DNA from: CAWCOU01 sp963797335
GTDB taxonomy: Bacteria > Pseudomonadota > Gammaproteobacteria > JAURND01
DNA: 64,000 nucleotides
Direction: 5' to 3'
Assembly (NCBI GenBank): GCA_963797335.1
Contig: CAWCOU010000006.1
Span: 1,178,001-1,242,000, forward strand
Shown piece after piece: positions 50,066-59,250 of this stretch (position 1 is the first letter of the stretch; the number at the start of each line of letters is the position of its first letter). The notes beneath the pieces are model-generated. The model was not told the DNA's origin, searched no databases, and saw only the letters and a list, made by a program, of their open reading frames with translations. The translations under genes were made by a program, and so were the position numbers.

Positions 50066-51403
50066 TTAATTCGTTAAAAAAGGCCCCCATGCCGGTTCCC
50101 TGACATCGCCTTGCCGTGCGGGCAATATTATTTTGACTCGCCCGTCTGTTGAAACCATGCCAAGTACACCGCGCCCTCCCGATTGGGTAGCATAAATAAT
50201 CATTTTGCCATTCGGCGCAATGCTGGGCGATTGATCATTTCCAGAACGAGTCAGTATAGTGTAACGCCCGGAAGCAATATCCTGGACCCCAATGTTAAAC
50301 CGATTATTACTACCATTCAACACAGCCAATGTTTTTCCATCGGGAGATAGAGAACCGCTGGCATTATAATCCCCATTAAATGTCACTCGCGTGGGGCTAC
50401 CGCCAGCCACTGCCTGACGATAAATCTGCGGTCCACCGCCACGACTGGACGTAAAATAAAGCACACGACCATCTTCAGACCAGTTCGGCTCGGTATCTAT
50501 CGAATCGCCTTGCGTCGCTTGCGTTACTTGGCGCGAGTTCACATCCATAATGAAAATCTTGGGGTAACCGGTGCGCGTTAACACAATGGCTAGTCGACGA
50601 CCATCGGGTGACCACGCTGGCGCATTATTGAGTCCCGCAAAGTTGCTGACTAATTGACGGCTGCCACTAGTAACATCTTGCACATAAATGGCGGCTCGCC
50701 CACTTTCAAACGACACATACGCAATGCGTCGACCATCGGGTGACCAAGCTGGCGATAGGATTGACTGGCTCGAAGTCAGCAAAGGCTTAGGGTTATAGCC
50801 ATCCATATCGGAAACTTCCAAGGTATACTGCGAACCCTGCGGAGATTGTTGAGCAACCACATAAGCGATACGCGTGGAAAAAACGCCGCGATCGCCGGTG
50901 AGGCTTTGGTAGATCAAATCGCTGATATGATGAGCCACCGCTCGCAATTGGCTGCCGTTTACCGTAAATGAATTGCTTAATATGACACTGCTCTGCCATC
51001 CGGGTGCCGCATTATCTTTACGATTTTGTTTGTTGGCATAGGCATTCAATAATTGGAACTGGACACGATATTGATCGCCGCCTACCGATTCGACACTACC
51101 CACCACCAAATTATTTAAATTTTGTTTTTGCCAATACGAGAAATCTACTTTATCGGCACTGTTGGGTAGCTGTTGCATCTCGCTTTTATTCATTAAACGA
51201 AATCGGCCACTGTTTTGAAGATCCTGGGTGATGATGTTGCTGATGTTATTCGCTGAATCCGCATCACTTTGTCCTGAAAAAGGCACGACCGCAATCGGAA
51301 TAGCGCCTTGAACGCCTTGTGTTAATTCAATATCGACGATGGCGCAAGCAGACCCGCTGATAAATAATCCGAGAAAAAATAACCATTTTGTTAGATGACG
51401 CAT
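50066..51403 (-). CDS. tolB: Tol-Pal system beta-propeller protein TolB
   Basis: A 445-aa periplasmic protein with a signal peptide (WLFFLGLFISGSACA). An N-terminal domain (IPIAVVPFSGQ, IITQDLQNSGRFRLM) is followed by a six-bladed WD40-like propeller with repeated SPDGRRIAYVS, SPDGRRLAIVL and SEDGRVLYFTS blades. TolB links TolA and Pal. Length and motif set are normal. Confidence 0.95.
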   Translation of the reverse strand: MRHLTKWLFFLGLFISGSACAIVDIELTQGVQGAIPIAVVPFSGQSDADSANNISNIITQDLQNSGRFRLMNKSEMQQLPNSADKVDFSYWQKQNLNNLVVGSVESVGGDQYRVQFQLLNAYANKQNRKDNAAPGWQSSVILSNSFTVNGSQLRAVAHHISDLIYQSLTGDRGVFSTRIAYVVAQQSPQGSQYTLEVSDMDGYNPKPLLTSSQSILSPAWSPDGRRIAYVSFESGRAAIYVQDVTSGSRQLVSNFAGLNNAPAWSPDGRRLAIVLTRTGYPKIFIMDVNSRQVTQATQGDSIDTEPNWSEDGRVLYFTSSRGGGPQIYRQAVAGGSPTRVTFNGDYNASGSLSPDGKTLAVLNGSNNRFNIGVQDIASGRYTILTRSGNDQSPSIAPNGKMIIYATQSGGRGVLGMVSTDGRVKIILPARQGDVREPAWGPFLTN

Positions 51404-51462
51404 ACTTACCTCCCATGAAATCTCTTTATTCTTTGCTGAGAGCGGGTGAGTGCTCCCAGGCC

Positions 51463-52395
51463 TTACTGTTCCGCGATATTTTTTGGACTAGCTGTTAATC
51501 GCAACTCTTGAAATTGGCTAGCTAACTCGGCATCGGTTGGTACTGGCAACGGCGACGCTTTAAAAACAGCTGCCCGCGCCGAGTTATCTAAGCCAGAATC
51601 CCCGCTACTACGCGACACTTGCACGCTTAACACGGTGCCACCGGGCCCCAGTTTAATGGTTAATTCGCAGGTCAAGTCTGGATTAGACCCCCCTGGAACG
51701 ACCCAATTCTGTTGAATGGCTGCCTCAATTAACGCCTTGTATTTTTGCAATTCGCTTTGTTGCTCATTGGTTCTCGCGGCAGCCAAGGCTTTTTGCTCGG
51801 TTGCCAGTTGCGAATCTACGGCTTTTTGTTCGGCTACCTTTAGTTGCTGAGCTTGTTGCTTTTCCTGCTGCTGTTTTTGCAATTTATCTTTTTGCGCTTT
51901 TTGCGCCTTTTCTAAAGCCGCTTGTTTGGCCTGTTGCGCTTGCTGTTGTTGCACAGCCTCTTGTTGTTGAATGGCTTTCTGCTTCGCCTGCTGTTCTGCT
52001 TTTTGTTTAGCAGCCAACTGCTCCGCTTGCTCTTTCATTTCACGCTGATGTTGTGCTTGTAATTGTTGTTGATGTTGCTGTTCTTTGATGGCGTCAAGAC
52101 GGGCTTTTTGCTCCGCTTGCTGTTTAAGCCGCTGTTGTTCTGCAACCGCTTTTGCCTCTTGTTCCTGACGGGCCTGTTCTGCTTTCAGTTGCGCCATTCT
52201 CGTCAACTCACTCTGGCTAACGGCAACGGCTTTAATAATATCGACATCGGGTTGCACAGACACCTGATGCAAATCATTGGCATGGATGTGCAGAAAAAAA
52301 GCGCTAATCAGTAGTATATGCAAAATAACTGCAAACACAACCGCTAGTCGGTAAGACGAATCTTTCCACATGGTAGTGACCGGGTTATTTAACAT
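51463..52395 (-). CDS. tolA: Tol-Pal system protein TolA
   Basis: A 310-aa inner-membrane protein. One N-terminal transmembrane helix (AVVFAVILHILLISAFFL) leads to a very long Gln/Lys/Ala-rich helical domain II (about residues 60-215) and a small C-terminal domain (YKALIEAAIQQNWVVPGG, LGPGGTVLSVQVSRSSGDSG). It transmits energy from TolQR to the envelope. The ATG overlaps the tolR stop by 11 bases. Domain II here is Gln-rich rather than Ala/Lys-rich. Confidence 0.93.
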   Translation of the reverse strand: MLNNPVTTMWKDSSYRLAVVFAVILHILLISAFFLHIHANDLHQVSVQPDVDIIKAVAVSQSELTRMAQLKAEQARQEQEAKAVAEQQRLKQQAEQKARLDAIKEQQHQQQLQAQHQREMKEQAEQLAAKQKAEQQAKQKAIQQQEAVQQQQAQQAKQAALEKAQKAQKDKLQKQQQEKQQAQQLKVAEQKAVDSQLATEQKALAAARTNEQQSELQKYKALIEAAIQQNWVVPGGSNPDLTCELTIKLGPGGTVLSVQVSRSSGDSGLDNSARAAVFKASPLPVPTDAELASQFQELRLTASPKNIAEQ

Positions 52396-52828
52396 CTTGC
52401 GGATGGGTAACTAAACCAACGCTGGCAGCACCGGCTTGTTGTAACAACACCATCGCCTGTACTACTTTTCCGTAATCGACATTTTCATCGCCTTTCACTA
52501 ATACCTGGCGTGGCGGCCCCTCTTTGGGGCTTGCTTGCAGCTCCGTAGAAACTTGCCCCATTAATGCGCTGGCATCGAGTGGCTGATCGGGGGTGGGGGA
52601 GATGTTTAAATAATAACTGCCACTGGCATCAATGCTGACGATAATCGGTTCTTGCTGCTTAGCGGTTATTGGTTGAGCGCTGGCCTGGGGTAAGTCCACA
52701 TTAACGCCCTGGGATAGCAACGGGGTTGTTATCATAAAAATAACCAGCAAGACTAACATCACATCAATGTAAGGAACGACATTGATCTCAGCTAATGGAG
52801 CGCGGCGGTTTTTTCGGTTTCTTAGCAT
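52385..52828 (-). CDS. tolR: Tol-Pal system protein TolR
   Basis: A 147-aa ExbD/TolR protein: basic N-terminus, then INVVPYIDVMLVLLVIFMIT with the essential transmembrane Asp, and a periplasmic domain ending DYGKVVQAMVLLQQAGAASV. It forms the proton-driven motor with TolQ. The gene normally upstream, tolQ, is replaced here by a dehydrogenase gene ending nine bases before tolR. Confidence 0.95.
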   Translation of the reverse strand: MLRNRKNRRAPLAEINVVPYIDVMLVLLVIFMITTPLLSQGVNVDLPQASAQPITAKQQEPIIVSIDASGSYYLNISPTPDQPLDASALMGQVSTELQASPKEGPPRQVLVKGDENVDYGKVVQAMVLLQQAGAASVGLVTHPQDVK

Positions 52829-52837
52829 ACGGTTATG

Positions 52838-53908
52838 TCAAGTTTGAGGATAGGTCACTTGCAGCATTAAGCTGCGCTGGCTGTCTTGCGGTAATATCGA
52901 AAGGCAGCGTTGAAAACAACTATTCAAGTCCAGTGAAAGGTTATCCTTTAAAAATTGATCAATTTCTTCGCTAGTGTGATTGGCCATTAATTGCGTCACC
53001 GCTTGCGTGGCTAACCCCTGATCCGGATTTTGCCTTAAAACCCATGCTAATAATAAAGCAATTTCCATCAGGGGTAAAATAACAGTTTTTGGTAATCTTC
53101 GTTGTTGCATTAACTGAATGGTGTAAAGTGCATCAATGATAGCGTGTTTGATTAAAAAGCCTCGCGACCAATTACCCAGCGCCACCCCTGATTTTACGGC
53201 AAATTCCCACTGATTAGTACCGCCCGCGCCCTTATTTAGAAAATCAAAAAAGTCGGTGGTGCTTAAGGTCATCGGTGAGTCGGCTGCGATATGCTGTTGT
53301 AAGCTGACAGCTAAAGACACCCCCAGCAAGCCATGAAATACCAAGACGTGGCCGATTAATTTAACACAAGCGCCGAGATCCACCGCTTCACCCAAGTATT
53401 TGGGATGACCCATTTGTTGCAATAAGGGTTCAACGCGCGTGTATAAGGCGTTATCACCGCTGGCCAAAATCAGCATGGTCGCGGCTTCTGCGCCCTTTAC
53501 GCCACCGGTTAATGGGTAGTTGGCGTATTGCACATCATGCTGGGCACAGTATTGCGCCGTGGCTTGGACGAAATCGGCGCTGACGGTGGATAGGTGTAAA
53601 ATAAAGCATCGATGCTGTTTTTGCTGAAGCATCGGTATGAGTTGTTGGAAGATGGGGTAATCATCGCCGTTCTTGCCGGCGCATATGACGATGCCATCGA
53701 AATCGGTGAGGTGGATTAGTTCTTCCAGGTTGCTCACTAATTGAGCGCCGTGCGCCTGCCAGTTTTTTCGTAATGTGTCGCGTTTCTCGCCTGGGCCACC
53801 GCGGTCCAACACACGGAGGTAACGGGCGATGTTGCTATTGTGTAAATGTTTCGCTGATGGACCTAGCATGTTGCCCAGTCCGCCAATGGCGATTAGGTTT
53901 AGTGTCAT
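52838..53908 (-). CDS. 3-hydroxyisobutyrate-dehydrogenase-like NAD-binding protein
   Basis: A 356-aa protein of the beta-hydroxyacid dehydrogenase class. The Rossmann start is IAIGGLGNML. The substrate-binding motif is YPLTGGVKGAEAATMLILAS (usual form PVSGGxxGAxxGTL). The catalytic-Lys helix is CVKLIGHVLVFHGL. A conserved NKGAGGTNQ lies further on. It resembles 3-hydroxyisobutyrate or tartronate-semialdehyde reductases but is about 60 residues longer than usual. Its neighbours in branched-chain amino-acid catabolism favour a role in valine degradation; this is inference. Confidence 0.72.
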   Translation of the reverse strand: MTLNLIAIGGLGNMLGPSAKHLHNSNIARYLRVLDRGGPGEKRDTLRKNWQAHGAQLVSNLEELIHLTDFDGIVICAGKNGDDYPIFQQLIPMLQQKQHRCFILHLSTVSADFVQATAQYCAQHDVQYANYPLTGGVKGAEAATMLILASGDNALYTRVEPLLQQMGHPKYLGEAVDLGACVKLIGHVLVFHGLLGVSLAVSLQQHIAADSPMTLSTTDFFDFLNKGAGGTNQWEFAVKSGVALGNWSRGFLIKHAIIDALYTIQLMQQRRLPKTVILPLMEIALLLAWVLRQNPDQGLATQAVTQLMANHTSEEIDQFLKDNLSLDLNSCFQRCLSILPQDSQRSLMLQVTYPQT

Positions 53909-53970
53909 GATGAATTTCCAGTAAAGAATATCTCAAATTGGCGGCATGCTTTGCCTCCTCGAAGCCTTCT

Positions 53971-53996
53971 GGTGGGCAAAGCGAAGCGTCCCCACC
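53971..53996. repeat. Dispersed palindromic repeat, copy 1
   Basis: A 26-base unit starting GGTGGGCAAAGCG and ending CCCCACC, with complementary ends. A second copy in the opposite orientation lies at 63176-63201 and matches at about 23 of 26 positions. It is located in the gap between two genes, as REP-like repeats usually are. Confidence 0.6.
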
Positions 53997-54004
53997 AATC
54001 TGCT

Positions 54005-55609
54005 CTACATTCGAAATACGCCCCATTGGGTTTTGGATATAGGGGCATTTAACGCGGCGGAGATAGCTAACCCCAGCACTCGGCGAGTATCGGCGGGGTC
54101 AATAATGCCATCATCCCAAAGTCTGGCGCTGGCATAATAGGGGTGACCTTGCGTTTCGTATTGCTGTCGAATGTGGCTTTTAAATTTTTCATCTGCCGCC
54201 GGATCGTAGGGCTCACCCAAGCGTGCCTTTTTTTCTTGATTGACTTGAGCTAATACATTCGCGGCCTGCTCGCCGCCCATCACCGAGATGCGAGCGTTGG
54301 GCCACATCCATAAAAAACGGGGATCATAGGCACGGCCACACATGGCGTAATTGCCCGCACCAAAACTACCGCCAATAATCACCGTAAATTTAGGGACGGC
54401 ACTGCAGGCAACCGCCGTGACTAATTTAGCGCCGTCCTTGGCGATACCGCGTGTCTCGTATTTTTTTCCTACCATAAACCCGGTAATGTTTTGTAAAAAC
54501 ACCAACGGAATTTGTTGCTGCGTGCATAACTCGATAAAATGCGCGCCCTTCAACGCCGACTCGGAAAATAAAATCCCATTGTTGGCAATAATTCCAACGG
54601 GGTAACCGTATAAATGCGCAAAACCGCAGACCAAGGTCGTGCCATACAATGCTTTGAATTCATTAAATTCGGAACCATCCACTAACCGGGCAATCACTTC
54701 ATGCACGTCGTACGGCTTTCGAGCATCGTAATTAATCACGCCGTATAATTCCTCTGTCGCGTATAAGGGCTCGCGAACCGGGATCGTTTTTAAAGGGACT
54801 TGTTTTCGATAATTCAAACTGGCGACGACTTCTCGGGCCTGTTGCAAGGCATGGGCATCATTCTGAGCATAATAATCAGCCACTCCAGAGGTTCGACAAT
54901 GCACATCGGCGCCGCCTAATTCTTCTGCGCTGACCACTTCGCCAGTCGCGGCTTTGACTAATGGCGGGCCGCCTAAAAAAATAGTGGCCTGGTTTTTGAC
55001 CATAATCGAAACATCCGCCATCGCCGGCACATAAGCACCGCCTGCCGTACAAGAACCCATGACCACTGCAATTTGTGTGATGCCTTCCGCCGACAAATTC
55101 GCCTGGTTATAAAAAATTCGACCAAAATGCTCTTTATCTGGAAAAACTTCATCTTGCTTCGGTAAAAAAGCGCCTCCGGAATCGACCAGATAAATGCAGG
55201 GCAGGCGATTGGCTTGGGCAATTTCTTGTGCTCGTAGGTGTTTTTTAACGGTGATCGGGTAATACGTTCCGCCTTTCACCGTGGCATCGTTTGCCACTAT
55301 CATGCATTCTTGCCCCATCACTTGGCCAATGCCGGTGATGATGCCGCCAGCAGGAACCGGTTCTCCGTAAAGATCCAATCCTGCCAGTTGCGATAGCTCA
55401 AGAAACGGAGAGCCAGGGTCTAGCAAATGGGCAATGCGCTCTCGCGGTAATAATTTCCCTTGTTCACGATGGCGCTGCTGCGCTTGCACATTCCCCTTGG
55501 CAATCTCCTGAACCTTTTCACTCAAGTCCGCAACCTGGGTCGTCATTTGGTTGGCGTTCTCTTTAAATAACTGGCTTTGGGGGTTGATATGGGTGGTCAG
55601 GATAGTCAT
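54005..55609 (-). CDS. Methylcrotonyl-CoA carboxylase beta (carboxyltransferase) subunit
   Basis: A 534-aa biotin-dependent carboxyltransferase. It carries the subunit's characteristic stretches: RHREQGKLLPRERIAHLLDP, LDLYGEPVPAGGIITGIGQV, PCIYLVDSGGAFLPKQDEVF, IAVVMGSCTAGGAYVPAMAD, FLGGPPLVKAATGEVVSAEE, and GGSFGAGNYAMCGRAYDPRF. It acts in leucine catabolism with a biotin-carboxylase alpha subunit, which is not encoded nearby. The ATG at 55609 overlaps the thiolase stop region; an upstream TTG at 55615 is the alternative. Confidence 0.9.
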   Translation of the reverse strand: MTILTTHINPQSQLFKENANQMTTQVADLSEKVQEIAKGNVQAQQRHREQGKLLPRERIAHLLDPGSPFLELSQLAGLDLYGEPVPAGGIITGIGQVMGQECMIVANDATVKGGTYYPITVKKHLRAQEIAQANRLPCIYLVDSGGAFLPKQDEVFPDKEHFGRIFYNQANLSAEGITQIAVVMGSCTAGGAYVPAMADVSIMVKNQATIFLGGPPLVKAATGEVVSAEELGGADVHCRTSGVADYYAQNDAHALQQAREVVASLNYRKQVPLKTIPVREPLYATEELYGVINYDARKPYDVHEVIARLVDGSEFNEFKALYGTTLVCGFAHLYGYPVGIIANNGILFSESALKGAHFIELCTQQQIPLVFLQNITGFMVGKKYETRGIAKDGAKLVTAVACSAVPKFTVIIGGSFGAGNYAMCGRAYDPRFLWMWPNARISVMGGEQAANVLAQVNQEKKARLGEPYDPAADEKFKSHIRQQYETQGHPYYASARLWDDGIIDPADTRRVLGLAISAALNAPISKTQWGVFRM

Positions 55610-55611
55610 AT

Positions 55612-56790
55612 TCAAACCTCGACAGCAATCGCAGTGGCTTCACCGCCACCAATGCAAAGTGCGGCAATTCCACGTTTTAAACCTAAACGCTTGAGTGCGT
55701 AAAGCAGCGTCACTAAAATTCTTGCCCCTGAAGCGCCAATGGGATGACCCAGCACACAAGCACCCCCGTGGACATTGATTTTTTCTGCAGGAATAGTTAA
55801 TTCCTGCATCGCGGCCATGGTCACTACCGCAAAGGCTTCGTTAATTTCGAATAAATCCACATCCTCTATCGACCAATGCAGGCTTTTCAATAATTTTTGT
55901 ATAGCGCCAATCGGTGCTGTGGTGAACAACGCCGGTTCCTGGGAATGGGTGGCTTGGCCGACAAGCGTTGCCAGCGGTGTCAGGCCACGTCGCAAGGCTT
56001 CTTGTGTTTGCATCAGCACTAGCGCAGCTGCGCCGTCGGAGATGGAGGAAGCATTGGCAGCGGTTATGGTGCCGTCGCTACGAAACGCCGGTTTTAATAA
56101 TGGTATTTTTTCAATGTTTGCGGTGGTGGGGCCTTCATCCTCATACACATCGAGTGAACCTTGTTTGGTGTGCACTGTAACCGGCGTTATTTCCTCACGG
56201 AAAAAGCTTTGTCGAGTCGCTTCTTGCGCTCGTTGCACGGAGCGAATGGCAAATTGATCTTGTGCTTCTCGACTGTAATGGTATTGTTGCGCGCACTCTT
56301 CGGCAAACACTCCCATCGCACAGCCGGGTTGATACGCATCTTCCAAACCATCGTACAACATATGATCGAGTATTCTTTGATGACCCAAGCGATAACCTGC
56401 CCGGGCTTTTGGCATTAAATACGGCGCATTGGTCATGCTTTCCATGCCGCCGGCAATGATAACCGGTGGTTTTTCGGTGAGTAGAATATCCCTGGCGATC
56501 ATCACTGCCTTCATTCCCGAACCACAGACTTTATTAATGGTCGTGCTGCCGGTATTGGCAGATAATCCCGCTAATATTGTTGCCTGGCGAGCAGGAGCTT
56601 GACCTAGTCCTGCCGGCAACACACAACCCATTAGCACTTCCGACACTTCCGTCGGTGTTAGCTGTGCACGTTCATACGCAGCCTTAATTGCGATTGCACC
56701 GAGTTGCGTTGCGCTGATATCTTTGAATACGCCTTGGAAATTTCCAATAGGGGTGCGTGCGGCACTGACGATAACGACCGAATCAGCCAT
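55612..56790 (-). CDS. Acetyl-CoA acetyltransferase (thiolase)
   Basis: A 392-aa thiolase. The acyl-accepting Cys is in INKVCGSGMKAVMIA (about residue 88). The C-terminal catalytic motifs are NEAFAVVTMAAM, NVHGGACVLGHPIGASGARI (His) and GIAALCIGGGEATAIAVE (Cys). The ATG at 56790 is preferred and overlaps the end of the broken acyl-CoA dehydrogenase gene. It probably cleaves acetoacetyl-CoA at the end of leucine catabolism, or builds it for polyhydroxybutyrate-type pathways. Confidence 0.92.
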   Translation of the reverse strand: MADSVVIVSAARTPIGNFQGVFKDISATQLGAIAIKAAYERAQLTPTEVSEVLMGCVLPAGLGQAPARQATILAGLSANTGSTTINKVCGSGMKAVMIARDILLTEKPPVIIAGGMESMTNAPYLMPKARAGYRLGHQRILDHMLYDGLEDAYQPGCAMGVFAEECAQQYHYSREAQDQFAIRSVQRAQEATRQSFFREEITPVTVHTKQGSLDVYEDEGPTTANIEKIPLLKPAFRSDGTITAANASSISDGAAALVLMQTQEALRRGLTPLATLVGQATHSQEPALFTTAPIGAIQKLLKSLHWSIEDVDLFEINEAFAVVTMAAMQELTIPAEKINVHGGACVLGHPIGASGARILVTLLYALKRLGLKRGIAALCIGGGEATAIAVEV

Positions 56791-57951
56791 AATGGTATTC
56801 CTCAACTAACTCTCGACCAATTAACATCCGTCGGATTTCATTGAGTGCCGGCGCCAATTTCATAGAGCTTGGCGTCGCGCAAAATTCGACCGACCGGATA
56901 TTCATTGATATAACCGTTGCCCCCCAAACATTGAATGGCTTGCAATGCCATTTGCGTGGCTTTTTCAGAGCAATAAAGAATAACACCGGCAGCATCTTTA
57001 CGGGAGATATGGCCCTGATCGCAATTTCTCGCCACTTGGTACAAATAGGCTCGACAAACACTCAACCCCGTGTACATATCCGCTAATTTACCTTGAATCA
57101 GTTCAAAGTGGCCGATTGACTGCGCCAAATTGTTTACGTACACCTACATAAGGTAGCACGACATCAATACAGGCTTGCATTAAGCCGACTGGCCCTGCGG
57201 CTAAGATCACCCGTTCATAATCTAAACCACTCATCAGCACTTGCACGCCGTGGTTTTCTTGGTACAACACATTTTCTGCTGGCACCAGGCAGTTTTCAAA
57301 AACCAGTTCGCAGGTACTGGAACCACGCATCCCTAATTTATCGAGTTTTTGAGCGGTTGAGAATCCGGAACATTTTTTCTCAACGATGAATGCGGTGATG
57401 CCGCGAGACTTGGCCTGTTTATCTGTTTTTGCATAGACGATCACCACATCAGCGTCTGGGCCGTTGGTAATCCACATTTTCGTTCCGTTTAATACGTAGT
57501 GGTCGTCTTTCTTTTCGGCGTGAAGCTGCATACCCATGACATCAGAGCCGGCATTGGCTTCGCTCATCGCCAATGCACCGACGTGCTCACCACTGATGAG
57601 TTTTGGCAAATAATTTATTTTTTGTTCGTGGGTGCCAAAGCGATGGATTTGATTGACGCACAAATTGGAGTGCGCGCCATAACTCAAACCCACCGAACCT
57701 GAGGCACGGCTGATTTCTTCCATGGCGATGCTGTGCTCCAGATAACCCATGCCCGCACCACCGTATTCTTCTGCGACGGTGATACCGAGCAAACCCAGGG
57801 CGCCCATTTCTGGCCATAAATCGCGTGGGAAGGTATTTGTCTCATCAATCGAGGCGGCTCGGGGAATGATCGCTTGTTCCGCAAAGGCGCGAACACTGTC
57901 TCGGAGTAAGTTGGCTGTGTCGCCTAAGTCACAATGAAGACCTAATGACAT
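56783..57951 (-). pseudogene. Isovaleryl-CoA-dehydrogenase-like gene with two frameshifts
   Basis: Three frames must be joined to recover a normal acyl-CoA dehydrogenase. The first part (57951 to about 57120) has MSLGLHCDLGDTANLLRDSV, GALAMSEANAGSDVMGM and KMWITNGPDADVVIVYAKT. An extra base near 57120 breaks RKQFG from QSIGHFELIQGKLADMYTGL. A second extra base near 56838 breaks KLYEIGAGT from NEIRRMLIGRELVEEYH. Apart from these, residues are well conserved. Two independent single-base insertions suggest a decaying gene, though sequencing errors cannot be excluded. The enzyme would catalyse the first committed step of leucine catabolism. Confidence 0.82.
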
Positions 57952-58099
57952 GGGGGATTCCTGAAAAGGGATAGTGTGTTATTTAACCACAGCAATCTGA
58001 CGTTTTACAGCAATTCCACTAAAATCGCTGGGCTAAAATCAGCCATTTAGATAAACTCTCTATGAAAAAGGGCGTTGTTAAATGATTCTAAATATTTTT

Positions 58100-58129
58100 C
58101 TTCTCCCCCTGTGGGAGAAGGAGTTTTTT
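58100..58129 (+). terminator. Terminator-like hairpin in the pyrD leader
   Basis: CTTCTCCC (58100-58107) pairs with GGGAGAAG (58113-58120), followed by GAGTTTTTT. It lies in the gap between divergent genes, about 50 bases before the pyrD start, so it could act as an attenuator for pyrD. It might instead be a dispersed hairpin. Confidence 0.5.
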
Positions 58130-58175
58130 CGATTTATTCAACGCCATGAAAAAATATAACTCGACGGATAAGCTT

Positions 58176-59195
58176 ATGTTTTATTCTTTGCTACGCACAC
58201 TGTTATTTGCTTTGCCACCTGAGGTCGCGCATCGTTTCTCTCTTAATGGGCTGAAATGGGCGCATCAATGGGGATTTCTTAAGCCTTGTCCACCCAAAGT
58301 GGCCGAAGTGAAAATAATGGATCTAGTTTTTCCCAATCGCGTCGGGCTGGCTGCCGGTTTAGATAAAAATGGCGAATACGTGGATGCTTTGGCCGCACTG
58401 GGTTTTGGCGCTATTGAAATTGGCACGGTTACGCCGAGGGCACAACCGGGTAATCCAAAGCCGCGATTATTTCGTTTACCGCAAGCCGACGCATTGATTA
58501 ATCGCTTGGGGTTTAACAATCATGGCGTCGATTATCTTTGTCAGCAGCTGCAACAGATTCAGTTCCGAGGTATTTTAGGAATTAATATCGGCAAGAATTT
58601 TGATACTCCGCTGGAGCACGCCAAAAATGATTATGTGATCGCACTCAATAAAGTGTATCCCTACGCCAGTTATGTCGTCATTAATATTTCTTCTCCAAAT
58701 ACGCCCGGATTGCGGCAATTGCATTACGGTAATGAGTTAATGGATTTGCTGGGCGAATTGAAAAAGAGTCAAATGAATTTAGCAAAAACACTGGGGAAGT
58801 ATGTGCCCTTGGTTATCAAGATCGCACCTGATTTAACACCTGAACAAATAACTGAGTTAGCCAATGCTTTATTATCACAAGGAATGGATGGGGTTATCGC
58901 AACCAATACAACCTTGGCACGGGAAGGGGTTTCTCATTTAGCGCACGGTGATGAAACCGGGGGATTAAGCGGGCGCCCACTGTTTGAAAAATCGTTGTCA
59001 GTCGTACGTCAGCTACATGCGATTTTGCAAGAGCGAATTCCCATCATTGGTTGTGGTGGTATCGCCAGTGTGGATGATATGGAGCGAATGCTGGAAGCTG
59101 GGGCAAAAATAGTGCAAGTCTATACCGCGCTGATTTACCAAGGCCCCTCTTTCATCCAACGATTAACGACGAGCTGTTTGCACAAAAAAAGGTAA
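58176..59195 (+). CDS. pyrD: Dihydroorotate dehydrogenase (quinone), PyrD
   Basis: A 339-aa class 2 dihydroorotate dehydrogenase, membrane-associated and quinone-dependent. The N-terminal amphipathic helix is MFYSLLRTLLFALPPEVAHR. FMN- and substrate-binding segments are NRVGLAAGLDKNGEYVDAL, GAIEIGTVTPRAQPGNPKPR, NRLGFNNHG, VVINISSPNTPGLRQL and IIGCGGIASVDDMERMLEAG. The ATG at 58176 fits the family start and has GGA upstream; one at 58146 would add ten residues without a good ribosome site. Fourth step of pyrimidine synthesis. Confidence 0.95.
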   Translation: MFYSLLRTLLFALPPEVAHRFSLNGLKWAHQWGFLKPCPPKVAEVKIMDLVFPNRVGLAAGLDKNGEYVDALAALGFGAIEIGTVTPRAQPGNPKPRLFRLPQADALINRLGFNNHGVDYLCQQLQQIQFRGILGINIGKNFDTPLEHAKNDYVIALNKVYPYASYVVINISSPNTPGLRQLHYGNELMDLLGELKKSQMNLAKTLGKYVPLVIKIAPDLTPEQITELANALLSQGMDGVIATNTTLAREGVSHLAHGDETGGLSGRPLFEKSLSVVRQLHAILQERIPIIGCGGIASVDDMERMLEAGAKIVQVYTALIYQGPSFIQRLTTSCLHKKR

Positions 59196-59223
59196 CAGCT
59201 CAGTTTGGGGCTAAGCTGTTACC
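59191..59223 (-). terminator. Terminator of the 59251 gene, shared with the pyrD end
   Basis: GGTAACAGCT (59191-59200) pairs with AGCTGTTACC (59214-59223). On the minus strand it is followed by TTTTTTTG, making a classic terminator for the secreted-protein gene. It overlaps the pyrD stop codon. Confidence 0.82.
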
Positions 59224-59250
59224 TACTGAGAATGCTCGATTGTGAATGGC

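Noticed and set aside
55775..56418. Plus-strand frames of up to 160 codons inside the thiolase gene
   Set aside because: They are antisense shadows of a fully conserved thiolase with all catalytic motifs.
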